64,000 nucleotides of DNA, taken from Streptomyces cellulosae (GTDB lineage Bacteria > Actinomycetota > Actinomycetes > Streptomycetales > Streptomycetaceae). The translations under genes were made by a program, and so were the position numbers. Shown in pieces: positions 50,366 through 59,477 of this stretch. The notes beneath the pieces are model-generated. The model was not told where the DNA came from, searched no databases, and worked only from the letters and a program-made list of their open reading frames with translations. Position 1 is the stretch's first letter. Each line of letters starts with the position of its first letter. The DNA is taken from assembly GCA_014655195.1 (NCBI GenBank), contig BNBH01000001.1, forward strand, positions 186,001-250,000, in the 5' to 3' direction.

Positions 50366-51484
50366 CTAAGCGCCTCGCGGATAGCGGGTCAGCCAGGCCG
50401 GGGAGGATGTTGCCGGGGTGTGGAGGGCGGGGCCCTGGGTCATTTCCATCGCGAAGTCGTCGGCCAGTTCCAGGATCGTGGGGCGGCCCTCCAGCTCGGC
50501 CAGCCAGGCCGGCGGGAGGGCCGTCTCGCCGTGCAGGGCCCCCAGCAGGCCGCCCGTCAGCGCCCCGGCCGCCGCGCTGGGGCCGCCGTGGTTCACGGCG
50601 AGGCACAGTCCGTGCCGTACGTCCTCCCCCACCAGCGCGCAGTACACGGCAGCGGACAGCAGGCCCTCGGCCGTGGCGTCGCCGAGCAGTTCCGTGACCC
50701 GGTCCGGGCCGGGCATGCCCTGCCGCACCGCGCCCAGCGCCCGCTGGAGGGCGTCCGTCACCGGCTGGTGGCCCGGCCGCGCGGCCAGCAGGGCGAGCGT
50801 GCGCTGCACCGCCGTGTCCAGGCTGTCGCCCCGGGCCAGCGCGTGCACCACCACCGCGTACGCGCCCGCCGCGAGGCAGGCGACGGGATGACCGTGGGTC
50901 TGCGCCGCGCACTCCACCGCGAGCTGCGCCACCAGCTGCGGGTCCCAGCCGACCAGCAGCCCGAACGGCGCCGAGCGTGCCGCCGCCTCCGGTCCCGCCT
51001 CGCCGGGGTTCTTGGGCGCGTCCAGCGTGCCCATCGTCGCGTCGCCCAGGCCGAGGAGCAGCGGGCGGGCGGGGTCGCGGCGGGCGTACAGCCACTCCTC
51101 CCGGGCCAGCCAGCCGTCCTCCTTGCGCCGCTCGTCCGGCCCCCAGTCGCGCTGCGTGGTGGCCCAGCGCAGATACGCCCGGTGCAGATCGGTCGGCGGG
51201 TGCCAGGCGCCGGTGTCGCGGCGTACCTGGGCGCGGATCAGGCCGTCCACGGTGAAGAGGGTGAGCTGGGTGTGGTGGGTGACCGCGCCGCGCCGGCCGT
51301 AGGCGGGGGCGAGGTCGGTCAGGCCCTCCGCGCCGTGGGTCCGGCGGATCGCGTCGAGGTCCAGGCCGTCCACGGGCGCGCCCAGCGCGTCGCCGACGGC
51401 CACCCCGAGCAGCGTTCCGCGCACCCTGCTGCGGAAGTCCTGCTGCTCACGGCGCCCCCACACGGGCCCGGCAGTACCAGCCAC
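50366..51484 (-). CDS. ADP-ribosylglycohydrolase (DraG) family protein with altered metal sites
   Basis: 372 aa. The start RVRGTLLGVAVGDALGAPVDGL matches DraG. However, the usual T-D-D-T metal motif reads VTHHTQLTLFT and the C-terminal G-D-x-D-(S/T) motif reads NHGGPSAAAGALTGGLLGA, so none of the Asp ligands of the dinuclear Mg site remain. It probably has lost glycohydrolase activity, or uses another chemistry (a substrate-binding role). A GTG at 51484 follows GGGAGG at good spacing; a TTG three bases earlier is possible. Confidence 0.85.
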   Translation of the reverse strand: MAGTAGPVWGRREQQDFRSRVRGTLLGVAVGDALGAPVDGLDLDAIRRTHGAEGLTDLAPAYGRRGAVTHHTQLTLFTVDGLIRAQVRRDTGAWHPPTDLHRAYLRWATTQRDWGPDERRKEDGWLAREEWLYARRDPARPLLLGLGDATMGTLDAPKNPGEAGPEAAARSAPFGLLVGWDPQLVAQLAVECAAQTHGHPVACLAAGAYAVVVHALARGDSLDTAVQRTLALLAARPGHQPVTDALQRALGAVRQGMPGPDRVTELLGDATAEGLLSAAVYCALVGEDVRHGLCLAVNHGGPSAAAGALTGGLLGALHGETALPPAWLAELEGRPTILELADDFAMEMTQGPALHTPATSSPAWLTRYPRGA

Positions 51485-51628
51485 CAAGACCTCCCGGGAC
51501 CGTCCGTACGCACGACGCCCAGCACTGTAATCGAACGGGGGTGGTGGGCCGCGAGGCCGGATCGCCTTCCCGTTCGCTGTACGGCTCGCTGTACGGAGTG
51601 TGACCCGAGCGGCCGGGAGTCGCCTGTT

Positions 51629-54145
51629 TCACCCGTCGAGGTCCCGTACGACCGCATCGCGCCGCTCGCGCGCCCAGGCGTAGGACGGGTTCAGCTCCAG
51701 GGCGCGGTCCAGGTCGGCGAGCGCCTGGTCGAGGTGGCCGAGGCGGTGGTGGGCCACGCCCCGGCTCGCGTACGCCGACGCGTATCCGGGGTCGAGGGCG
51801 AGGGCGCGGTCGTAGGCGTCGAGGGCCTCCTGGTCGCGGTCGGCGGCGTGGAGGGCGTCACCGCGCTCGCAGTGGGCCCACGCGGAGCCGGGGTCGGCGG
51901 CGACGGCACGGTCCAGGGCGGAGAGGCGGCCCTCCGGATCGCCCAGCTCCCGGGCCACGCGGGCGCGGCGGACCAGGGCCCAGCCGTAGTCGGGCTTGAG
52001 GGCGAGGGCCCGGTCGAGGACGGTACGGGCGCCCTCCGGGTGGCGGAGGGCGAGGCGGGTGGCGCCGAGGGAGGCCCAGGCGTAGGCGTCGGCGGGGTCC
52101 AGGGCGGTGGCGCGTTCCAGGTCGGCGGCTGCCTCGGTGAGGAGTCCGACGGCGCGCAGGAATTCGCCGCGCAACGCGAGGGTGCGGGGGTCGTCGGGGG
52201 TGAGGGCGAGAGCGCGGCCCAGCTCGGCGACGGCGGCCATACGGTCGTGCCGCGCGGCGTGCGCGAGGGCGCGGTCGCGGTGGATGCGGGCGAGGAGGGG
52301 GGCGGGGAGGGTGATCCGCTCGGGGATCGTGCCGTGCACCGGCCGGCTCTGCGGCCACATCCGGGTCTGCGGAGGTGGCGTCCCGTAGCCCGGGTGTCCG
52401 GCCGGGACGGGGCCGGACCTCGCGTCGCCGCGCGGGTACGCACCGCCCGCCGGGACCGGGCCGGAGCCCTGCTGCGTCCATGCCGCTCCGGAGCCCAGCT
52501 GGCCCACCCCCGGTGGGGGCGGCGGGGGCACCGTCCAGGTGAGCAACGTGTCGAGGACGCCCTCCGTCCCGCCGGCGGCGAGGGCGCCAGCCAGTTGCCC
52601 GCCCCACGCCACGGCGTCGGGCACACCGGCGTCCCGCCCCGCGTCCTCCAGCATCCGGATCCACCGCCCGGCGAGTGCCTCCCCCTGGTCGCACGCCTCC
52701 ACGAGGTCCTGCAGCGTGTCGGGGACCGCCGTGGGGTCGACGGCGCACAGGCGGTGGTACAGCTCCCCCAGCCGCAGCTCGCACCAGGTCTCGTCGAGCC
52801 ACAGCCCGGCCGTGTCCCGGCCGCTCTCCGTCTGCTCACGCCATGTGCGGAAGGCGTGCGCGAGTCTGCCGTGGCCGTCGGCCCAGCTTCGCGGGGAACG
52901 GCCGCGCTGAAGCCGCAGCATGGGGGCGCGGACGATGTCGTGGTAGCGGAGCCGGCCGCCGAGGCGGTCGGCGAACGGCAGGGTCTCCACCCAGGCGTAG
53001 AGCTCCTCGGCGCGGTCCCGGCCGCAGTCGGCGGCGACCGCGAAGACGTCCACGTCGAGCAGCCGGGGCAGGGCGCCCGCGAGGGCGGCGGACCGGCGAC
53101 CGGGGTCCTGCTCCCACTTCAGGAAGCGTTCGACGGCGGTGGCGCTCGGGTCGGTGACGTCCTCCGGCCCAGCCGGGCGAGTGCCGGCGATCGTGGACAG
53201 CAGCACCGGGAGGCCACCGGTGAGGCGCAGCGCCTCGGCGACGACGGGCTCGGCGGTGACGCCCCGCTCGGCGAGCAGTCCGCGCGCCTCCGCCTCGGTG
53301 AACGGCTGGAGCGGCAGGGAGGTCATGAAGTCGGCGAAGGTTCCCCAGCGGGCCGGGTCGGCGGGGTGCCGGCCGGCGGTGACGACGACGACCGTGTCGG
53401 GCAGGACGCCGTAGCGGTCGGTGGCGAGCAGGTCGTGCAGCCAGGCGTCGAGGAAAGGGCCGGTGCGCTCGTAGGTGTCGAGGAGGAGGACGAGCCAGGG
53501 GACGTCGGAGGCGACCGCGTCGAGTTCGTCCGCGAGGACGGGGGTGAGGACGCTCGCCGGGTCGAGGACCAGGCGGACGTCCTCGTGGCTGCGGAAGCGG
53601 GCGGCGAGGACGGTGCGCAGCCGGTCGGCGCCATGGGCGAGCTGCTCGGGGTCGAGGACGGCGGTGAACGGGGCGACGCCGGGGACGAGCCCGAGCCCGG
53701 CGAGTCCGGCGCGGGCGAGGGCCATGCCGCCCGCGGAGGGGGCGCCGTCCGGGGCGGGGTCGAGGGCGGCGAGCGCGGCGGTCTCGGCTTCGTGCCGCCG
53801 CTCTCGGTGAGTCGCGAGCGTCCGCTCGAGATCCTTCAACCGATGTCCCCGTAAGGCGAACTGACGGCACACCGCCTCCAGCACCTCGGGCACGGACCCG
53901 GAGGTCTCGTCGACGTACGCCGTCAACGCCCCCTGCTCACGGGCGAGATGCTCGAACTCCTTGACCAGCCGGGTCTTCCCGACGCCCGCGGCGCCGTGCA
54001 CATGGAAGAGGAAACGGTGCCGCTCGTCGTCGGGCGAGGTGCCGAAGTTCCGCCGGAACAGCTCGCGTTCGGCACTGCGCGCGACCAGCCCGGCCCGCGT
54101 CCGCCGCCGCACCCGCTCCTGAAGAGAAACCCGCCCACGCGCCAC
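51629..54145 (-). CDS. STAND-like P-loop NTPase with C-terminal TPR repeats
   Basis: 838 aa. Walker A GAAGVGKT (residues 51-58), Walker B-like LVLLLDTYE (about 228), then RHPADPARWG and a helical region. A Pro/Gly-rich linker (about 535-600) leads to six or seven tetratricopeptide repeats (AAVAELGRALALTPDDPRTLALRGEF..., GRLSALDRAVAADPGSAWAHCERGDAL, AYDRALALDPGYASAYASRGVAH). Such STAND proteins are signal-transduction or defence switches that oligomerise after ligand sensing. No effector domain (TIR, nuclease) is visible at the N-terminus, which is short and basic. Divergent from the toxin-antitoxin pair. Confidence 0.88.
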   Translation of the reverse strand: MARGRVSLQERVRRRTRAGLVARSAERELFRRNFGTSPDDERHRFLFHVHGAAGVGKTRLVKEFEHLAREQGALTAYVDETSGSVPEVLEAVCRQFALRGHRLKDLERTLATHRERRHEAETAALAALDPAPDGAPSAGGMALARAGLAGLGLVPGVAPFTAVLDPEQLAHGADRLRTVLAARFRSHEDVRLVLDPASVLTPVLADELDAVASDVPWLVLLLDTYERTGPFLDAWLHDLLATDRYGVLPDTVVVVTAGRHPADPARWGTFADFMTSLPLQPFTEAEARGLLAERGVTAEPVVAEALRLTGGLPVLLSTIAGTRPAGPEDVTDPSATAVERFLKWEQDPGRRSAALAGALPRLLDVDVFAVAADCGRDRAEELYAWVETLPFADRLGGRLRYHDIVRAPMLRLQRGRSPRSWADGHGRLAHAFRTWREQTESGRDTAGLWLDETWCELRLGELYHRLCAVDPTAVPDTLQDLVEACDQGEALAGRWIRMLEDAGRDAGVPDAVAWGGQLAGALAAGGTEGVLDTLLTWTVPPPPPPGVGQLGSGAAWTQQGSGPVPAGGAYPRGDARSGPVPAGHPGYGTPPPQTRMWPQSRPVHGTIPERITLPAPLLARIHRDRALAHAARHDRMAAVAELGRALALTPDDPRTLALRGEFLRAVGLLTEAAADLERATALDPADAYAWASLGATRLALRHPEGARTVLDRALALKPDYGWALVRRARVARELGDPEGRLSALDRAVAADPGSAWAHCERGDALHAADRDQEALDAYDRALALDPGYASAYASRGVAHHRLGHLDQALADLDRALELNPSYAWARERRDAVVRDLDG

Positions 54146-54252
54146 CCGCGCACCCCTTCCCCCGCGTCACGACAGCCTCATTCTGCCGCACGCCGATCCG
54201 ACACCGCAGGGCGACGGCAGTCGGGCTTCACTCTACGTGACCATTCCCCTTG

Positions 54253-54274
54253 ACTTCGGAATATGTTCCGAAGT
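54253..54274. promoter_or_regulatory. 22-bp perfect palindrome: operator of the toxin-antitoxin operon
   Basis: ACTTCGGAA-TATG-TTCCGAAGT, 9-bp perfect arms, overlapping TTGACT (54250-54255, -35). TACCGT (54274-54279, spacer 18) is a possible -10; the GTG start at 54286 then falls at or next to the transcription start, so the mRNA is probably leaderless. Confidence 0.75.
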
Positions 54275-54285
54275 ACCGTCGAGGC

Positions 54286-54747
54286 GTGTCCACACCAACG
54301 GTCGCCTTCTCCGAACTCTCGAAGAACTCGAAGCGTGTCGCCGAGACCCTCGACCTGGCCCACCGCGTGCACGTCACGCGTCGGGACGGGGAGGACCTCT
54401 ACCTCACGACGGCCCGCCACGACCAGCAGCGTGAGGAGACGGCGGACATCACCGCCCGGCTCCTCGGCGCCCTCGTCCGTAGCGACGCAGGCGAGCGGGC
54501 CATACTGCGCGCACTCCCCTCGGTCTTCCCCTGGGTGCGCCATCTGTCCGCCGAGGAGGCGAAGGAGTTCGTGGCGGATCTCATCGACGCCACGAACGAC
54601 GCCGCACACCTGGACGTCCACGGCAACCTGCACCGTCTGGTCACCGAATGGCGCGCGACCGCTCGCATCCTGGCGGAGCCCGAACTGACGGCGAAGCTCA
54701 CGCGGCGACTGCCGGACGAGGACCACGGCGAGGTGACGGCGCCGTGA
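54286..54747 (+). CDS. Phd/YefM-like antitoxin
   Basis: 153 aa. N-terminal VAFSELSKNSKRVAETLDLAHRVHVTRRDGEDLYLTT is the Phd DNA-binding domain; the longer C-terminal helical part (HLSAEEAKEFVADLIDATNDAAHLDVHGNLHRLV) is unlike short Phd proteins. GTG 54286, with no ribosome site at proper distance (leaderless). Its stop overlaps the next start (GTGA). Binds its own promoter palindrome, most likely together with the toxin. Confidence 0.85.
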   Translation: MSTPTVAFSELSKNSKRVAETLDLAHRVHVTRRDGEDLYLTTARHDQQREETADITARLLGALVRSDAGERAILRALPSVFPWVRHLSAEEAKEFVADLIDATNDAAHLDVHGNLHRLVTEWRATARILAEPELTAKLTRRLPDEDHGEVTAP

Positions 54748-55097
54748 GCCCCAAGCGCGGCGACGACGTCGCGCCCCCGCCGGTGGACGGCGAATGGCGT
54801 CTGCGTTTCGCGACGAACGAGGCCGCGAAGGGGTGGGGCGAACTGGGCGCGGAGGCGCCGGGCAACGCGCGCCGCTGCTTCGAGGCCCTGCGCAGGGACC
54901 CGACGTCCCGCTCGGACCCGGATCGTCAGCACCGCCTGCGGGGCCGGCTGGCCACGGGGAACCTCGGCGGCCGGGACTATCCCCAGTGGGAGTACGAGGT
55001 CACGGCCGGCGGCCGGGTGCGCTACCTCGTCGACGAGGCGCGACGCACCGTGCACTTCGTCCACGCGTCGCCGCGGCACCCGAAGGACACCGAGTAG
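54744..55097 (+). CDS. RelE/ParE-like toxin
   Basis: 117 aa, basic. EWRLRFATNEAAKGWGELGAEAPGNARRCFEALRRDPTSRS and QWEYEVTAGGRVRYLVDEARRTVHFVHASPRHP fit the RelE fold (the C-terminal R-Y-x-V-D-x-x-x-x-x-V-x-x-x-x-x-x-x-R-x-x strand pair). Likely ribosome-dependent mRNA interferase or related. Overlaps the antitoxin by 4 bp; GTG 54744. Confidence 0.82.
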   Translation: MSPKRGDDVAPPPVDGEWRLRFATNEAAKGWGELGAEAPGNARRCFEALRRDPTSRSDPDRQHRLRGRLATGNLGGRDYPQWEYEVTAGGRVRYLVDEARRTVHFVHASPRHPKDTE

Positions 55098-55119
55098 CCG
55101 GGACGGGTCGAACGGTCGG

Positions 55120-55689
55120 CTACTGCACCACGTACACCGTCGTCCCCGCCGTCCCGAACGTCCACAGCGCCTTGCCGTCCTGCTTGGCGACGCGGATGCC
55201 GCCCGTCTGGGCGCCCGGGTCGGGCGGTGGGGGTGAGGAGCCGTCGACCGCGTTGGAGAAGGCGACGAAGACGCCGGACTTCTGGGCGAAGTACATGATG
55301 TGCTCCACCGGGACGCCGTCGCTGCCGGTGGTGGCCTCGTTGCGGGTGCCGATCGCGTAGGAGCCGGGGTCCGGGGCGACCGTGCCGGGCCACACCGGGA
55401 AGGAGCGGCGGGCCGCGTCGCTCGCGTCGACCAGCCAGACGCGCTTCTGGCCGAGGGAGTAGACGATGCGGCGGCCGGTGCCGGAGTCGGCCGGGACCGC
55501 GGGGGCCGCCGGCTTCTTCGACGGGGCGGCGGACGGCTTGGGGTCCGCCGTCGCCGTGGCCTTCGGCGGAGTGGTCGCGGCGACGGGCTTCGTGCCCTGG
55601 TCCGCCTGGACGCCCAGGACTACCACCACGGCTATCGCGCCCGTGGTCAGCCCGGTCACCCAGGCCCACGAAGGAAGACGGGCAGACAC
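55120..55689 (-). CDS. L,D-transpeptidase-like secreted protein lacking the catalytic Cys
   Basis: 189 aa. One N-terminal membrane helix (WVTGLTTGAIAVVVVLGVQADQ), an Ala/Pro/Lys/Thr linker, then RIVYSLGQKRVWLVDASDAARRSFPVWPG and GSDGVPVEHIMYFAQKSGVFVAFSNAVDGSS, the N-terminal part of the YkuD fold. The family's S/H-x-G-C-x-R motif is absent; the protein ends in DGKALWTFGTAGTTVYVV. Probably binds peptidoglycan or a substrate without catalysis. Common in Streptomyces next to FO synthase, from memory. Confidence 0.78.
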   Translation of the reverse strand: MSARLPSWAWVTGLTTGAIAVVVVLGVQADQGTKPVAATTPPKATATADPKPSAAPSKKPAAPAVPADSGTGRRIVYSLGQKRVWLVDASDAARRSFPVWPGTVAPDPGSYAIGTRNEATTGSDGVPVEHIMYFAQKSGVFVAFSNAVDGSSPPPPDPGAQTGGIRVAKQDGKALWTFGTAGTTVYVVQ

Positions 55690-55758
55690 CGGTACGCACT
55701 CCTCAGCAACCGAAAGCGGGTCGGATCATCCTACTGCCCGCCGGTACCGGCCCCGGCG

Positions 55759-58347
55759 TCAGTCGAGGACCGGCAGCAGCTCCGGAAGGTGGCCGTCCGA
55801 CGCCTCCGCCGCACGCCGCCGCTCCTCGGGGACCTCGCCGTACAGGGTCGTGCGCGGCCTCGCCGGGCGGCCCGCCGCCTCCGCGACCGCGATGAGGTCC
55901 TTGACCGACTTGTAGGAGCCGTACGAGGAGCCCGCCATGCGGGAGATGGTCTCCTCCATCAGCGTCCCGCCCAGGTCGTTCGCGCCGGAGCGCAGCATCT
56001 CCGCCGCACCCTCCGCGCCCAGTTTGACCCAGCTCGTCTGGATGTTGGGGATCCACGGGTGGAGCAGCAGGCGGGCCATCGCCGTGACCGCGCGGTTGTC
56101 GCGGACCGTCGGGCCCGGGCGGGCGATGCCGGCCAGGTAGACGGGGGCGTTGGTGTGCACGAAGGGCAGCGTCACGAACTCGGTGAAGCCGCCGGTGCGC
56201 TGCTGGATGCCGGCCAGGGTGCGGAGGTGGCCGAGCCAGTGGCGGGGCTGGTCGACGTGGCCGTACATCATCGTCGACGAGGAGCGGACGCCCAGTTCGT
56301 GGGCCGTTTCCACGACCTCGATCCACGTCGCCGCCGGCAGCTTCCCCTTGGTGAGGATCCAGCGGACCTCGTCGTCGAGGATCTCCGCCGCCGTGCCCGG
56401 GATGGTGTCCAGGCCCGCTTCCTTCGCCGCCGTGAGCCACTCGCGGATGGACATGCCGGTGCGGGTCGCGCCGTTCACCACCTCCATCGGGGAGAAGGCG
56501 TGGACGTGCATCCCGGGGACGCGTTCCTTCACGGCGCGCGCGATGTCGAAGTACGCGGTGCCGGGCAGGTCGGGGTGGATGCCGCCCTGCATGCAGACCT
56601 CCACCGCGCCGACGTCCCACGCCTGCGCGGCACGGTCCGCGACCTGCTCCAGGGAGAGCGTGTACGCGTCGGCGTCGGTGCGGCGCTGCGCGAAGGCGCA
56701 GAAGCGGCAGCCGGTGTAGCAGACGTTGGTGAAGTTGATGTTGCGGGTGACGATGTACGTCACGTCGTCCCCGACCGCCGACTTCCGCACGTCGTCGGCG
56801 ACCCGGCACAGCGCGTCCAGCGCGGGACCGTCCGCGTGGAACAGCGCCAGCGCCTCCGCGTCCGTCAGCTTCGTCGGGTCGTCGGCGGCCGTGCGCAGCG
56901 CCTCGCGCACGTCGGTGTCGATCCGCTCGGGGACCATGCCGGGCGCGGCGGCCTCGCGCAGCGCGTCCCAGTCGCCGTACACCTCGTCGAAGTCGGCGCG
57001 GCGGTCGCCGGTGCGGCCCTCGGTGTCGATGGTGCGGTGCAGGTCGGTGCGGCCGGTGGCGGTGAACGCCTCGTCCGGCTCCTGCCAGGGCAGGCCCTCC
57101 GGGAGGGCGTCGGGGCGTGCCAGACCCGTCTCCGGGTCGGCGAGCGCGGCGACGTGCGGGCGCAGCCGCGGGTCCAGCCAGGGCTCGCCGCGGCGCACGA
57201 ACTCCGGGTAGACGCAGAGGCGTTCCCGCAGTTCGAAGCCGGCCGCGCGGGACTGCTCGGCCAGTTCCTCGATCTGCGGCCAGGGCCGCTCGGGGTTGAC
57301 GTGGTCGATGGTGAGCGGGGAGACCCCGCCCCAGTCGTCGACGCCGGCGGCGATCAGCCGCCCGTACTCGGAGTCGACCAGGTTCGGCGGGGCCTGGAGA
57401 CAGGCGGTGGGGCCGAGGACCAGGCGGGCGACGGCGACGGTGGCGACCAGTTCGTCCAGCTCCGCGTCCGGCATGCCGCGCATCGCGGTGTCCGGCTTGG
57501 CGCGGAAGTTCTGGATGATCAGTTCCTGGACGCCGTGGTGGGCGCGGGAGACCTTCCGCAGGGCGAAGAGGGACTCCGCGCGCTCCTCGTAGGTCTCGCC
57601 GATGCCGATGAGGATGCCGGAGGTGAAGGGGACCGAGGAGCGGCCGGCGTCCTCCAGGACCCGCAGCCGTACCGCCGGTTCCTTGTCGGGGGAGCCGTGG
57701 TGGGGGCCGCCGGGCTCGGACCACAGGCGGGTCGCGGTGGTCTCCAGCATCATGCCCATGGACGGCGCGACCGGCTTGAGCCGCTGGAAGTCGGTCCAGG
57801 ACAGCACGCCCGGGTTGAGGTGCGGGAGGAGGCCGGTCTCCTCCAGGATGCGGATGGAGATGGCGCGGACGTAGGCGATGGTGTCGTCGTAGCCGTGCGC
57901 GTCGAGCCACTCGCGGGCCTCGGGCCAGCGGTCCTCGGGCTTGTCGCCGAGGGTGATGAGCGCTTCCTTGCAGCCGAGCGCGGCGCCCTTGCGGGCGATG
58001 TCCAGCACCTCGTCCGGCGACATGAACATCCCGTGCCCGGCCCGCCGCAGCTTGCCGGGCACGGTGACGAACGTGCAGTAGTGGCACTTGTCCCGGCACA
58101 GCCGCGTCAGCGGGACGAACACGCTCTTGGAGTACGTGATGACGCCGGGCCGCCCCGCCGCCTCCAGGCCCGCGTCGCGGACCCGGGCGGCGGAGGCGGA
58201 GAGGTCCGTCAGATGCTCACCGCGGGCCTGGAGCAGGACCGCGGCCTCGGAGACGTCCAGGGAGACGCCGTCGCGGGCGCGCCTGAGCGCGCGGCGCAGA
58301 CTGTTCTCGGTCGGGCCGCCGGTTCCGGACGTCGCGGAAGTCGTCAT
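55759..58347 (-). CDS. fbiC: FO synthase, bifunctional (CofG + CofH)
   Basis: 862 aa. Two radical-SAM domains: the N-terminal CofG-like half with C-x-x-x-C-x-x-C as CRDKCHYC (Cys84, 88, 91) and the CofH-like half with CYTGCRFC (about residues 540-547). It builds FO (7,8-didemethyl-8-hydroxy-5-deazariboflavin), the chromophore of coenzyme F420, from tyrosine and a 5-amino-6-ribitylaminouracil precursor. Length and motif order are exactly those of actinobacterial FbiC. The F420-dependent oxidoreductase next door fits. Confidence 0.97.
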   Translation of the reverse strand: MTTSATSGTGGPTENSLRRALRRARDGVSLDVSEAAVLLQARGEHLTDLSASAARVRDAGLEAAGRPGVITYSKSVFVPLTRLCRDKCHYCTFVTVPGKLRRAGHGMFMSPDEVLDIARKGAALGCKEALITLGDKPEDRWPEAREWLDAHGYDDTIAYVRAISIRILEETGLLPHLNPGVLSWTDFQRLKPVAPSMGMMLETTATRLWSEPGGPHHGSPDKEPAVRLRVLEDAGRSSVPFTSGILIGIGETYEERAESLFALRKVSRAHHGVQELIIQNFRAKPDTAMRGMPDAELDELVATVAVARLVLGPTACLQAPPNLVDSEYGRLIAAGVDDWGGVSPLTIDHVNPERPWPQIEELAEQSRAAGFELRERLCVYPEFVRRGEPWLDPRLRPHVAALADPETGLARPDALPEGLPWQEPDEAFTATGRTDLHRTIDTEGRTGDRRADFDEVYGDWDALREAAAPGMVPERIDTDVREALRTAADDPTKLTDAEALALFHADGPALDALCRVADDVRKSAVGDDVTYIVTRNINFTNVCYTGCRFCAFAQRRTDADAYTLSLEQVADRAAQAWDVGAVEVCMQGGIHPDLPGTAYFDIARAVKERVPGMHVHAFSPMEVVNGATRTGMSIREWLTAAKEAGLDTIPGTAAEILDDEVRWILTKGKLPAATWIEVVETAHELGVRSSSTMMYGHVDQPRHWLGHLRTLAGIQQRTGGFTEFVTLPFVHTNAPVYLAGIARPGPTVRDNRAVTAMARLLLHPWIPNIQTSWVKLGAEGAAEMLRSGANDLGGTLMEETISRMAGSSYGSYKSVKDLIAVAEAAGRPARPRTTLYGEVPEERRRAAEASDGHLPELLPVLD

Positions 58348-58371
58348 TCTTTGAGCATACGTTCGGCGTGA

Positions 58372-59232
58372 TCAGGACCCGGGAGCGGTGACGAACGGCT
58401 GCAGGGCGTCCAGCGCCCGCAGCACCTCCGTCTCCCCCGCCGGCCACAGCTGCGCCACGACCTCCTCCACGCCCAGCTCCGCGAAGTGGTCCAGCTTCCC
58501 CGCGCTGGGACGGACCGCGTACGGGACGACCTGGAGGGCGGCCGGGTCACGGCCGGCGTCGGCCCAGGCGGCGCGCAGCGCGGGCAGCGCCTCGGTCAGA
58601 CCGCGCCCGCCGATCGGCAGCCAGCCGTCGGCGTAGGAGCAGATGTCGGCGAACAGCTTGGGTCCCGCCGCCCCGCCGACGAGGGTGCGCGGGCCGCTCA
58701 CCGGGCCGCGCGGCTTCTGCACCGGCTTGGGGTACGCGACGCTCGCCCGGACGCTCACGAACTCGCCGTCGTAGGCGGTCGGTTCGTCCGCCCACAGGGC
58801 GCGCATCAGGCCGATCCGGTCACGGACGAGCGCGCGCCGGGTGCGCCACTGCACGCCGTGGTCGGCGGCCTCCTCCACGTTCCAGCCGAAGCCGACGCCC
58901 AGGGTGAACCGGCCGCCGGAGAGGTGGTCGAGGGTCGCGATCTGCTTGGCCAGGTCGATCGGGTCGTGCTGCGCGGCGAGCGTGATGCCGGTGCCGAGCC
59001 CGAGCCGCTCGGTGACGGCCGCGGCCTGCCCGAGCGCGACGAAGGGGTCGAGGGTGCGGCCGTACTCGCGGGGCAGCTCGCCGCCCGCCGGGTAGGGGCT
59101 GGTGCGCTCGACGGGGATGTGCGTGTGCTCCGGCAGGTACAGCCCGGTGAAGCCCCGCTGCTCCAGTTCCCGGGCCAGCCGGACCGGGGTGATCGTCTCG
59201 TCGGTGAGGAAGATCGTGACGGCGATGCGCAT
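58372..59232 (-). CDS. F420-dependent LLM class oxidoreductase
   Basis: 286 aa TIM-barrel enzyme of the luciferase-like monooxygenase family. Family blocks: MRIAVTIFLTDETITPVRLARELEQRGFTGLYLPEHTHIPV, LGTGITLAAQHDPIDLAKQIATLDHLSGGRFTLGVGFGWNVEE and LVGGAAGPKLFADICSYADGWLPIG. ATG at 59232 with GAAAGG upstream. It lies 24 bp upstream of fbiC on the same strand, so both are probably co-transcribed. Confidence 0.93.
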   Translation of the reverse strand: MRIAVTIFLTDETITPVRLARELEQRGFTGLYLPEHTHIPVERTSPYPAGGELPREYGRTLDPFVALGQAAAVTERLGLGTGITLAAQHDPIDLAKQIATLDHLSGGRFTLGVGFGWNVEEAADHGVQWRTRRALVRDRIGLMRALWADEPTAYDGEFVSVRASVAYPKPVQKPRGPVSGPRTLVGGAAGPKLFADICSYADGWLPIGGRGLTEALPALRAAWADAGRDPAALQVVPYAVRPSAGKLDHFAELGVEEVVAQLWPAGETEVLRALDALQPFVTAPGS

Positions 59233-59477
59233 GGGCGGCCTTTCGTACGCGGACGACGCCCCATGCATACCCGCCCGCTCCTCCCCTGTCCATACCGACC
59301 GGTCGGCATCACGCCGTGTCCGGCCCGCGGAACCACAGGCGGCCCGGCCCGCGGACCCGTCCCGAAATCCGTCGATTCCCTTCCCTTCCACGGCAGTTCA
59401 CTGCTCAATACAAAGGTTGCACCGCACCACCCCTGCACCACCCAGCCCTGTCCTCACCGACACCCGGGAGCAGCAGC

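Noticed and set aside
50420..53854. Plus-strand open frame of over 1100 codons opposite the DraG-like and NTPase genes
   Set aside because: Spans two real minus-strand genes and their intergenic region; reads as GC-rich antisense, no ribosome site or domains.
55300..58371. Plus-strand open frame of over 1000 codons opposite fbiC
   Set aside because: Antisense shadow of FO synthase, whose two radical-SAM motifs are unambiguous on the minus strand.
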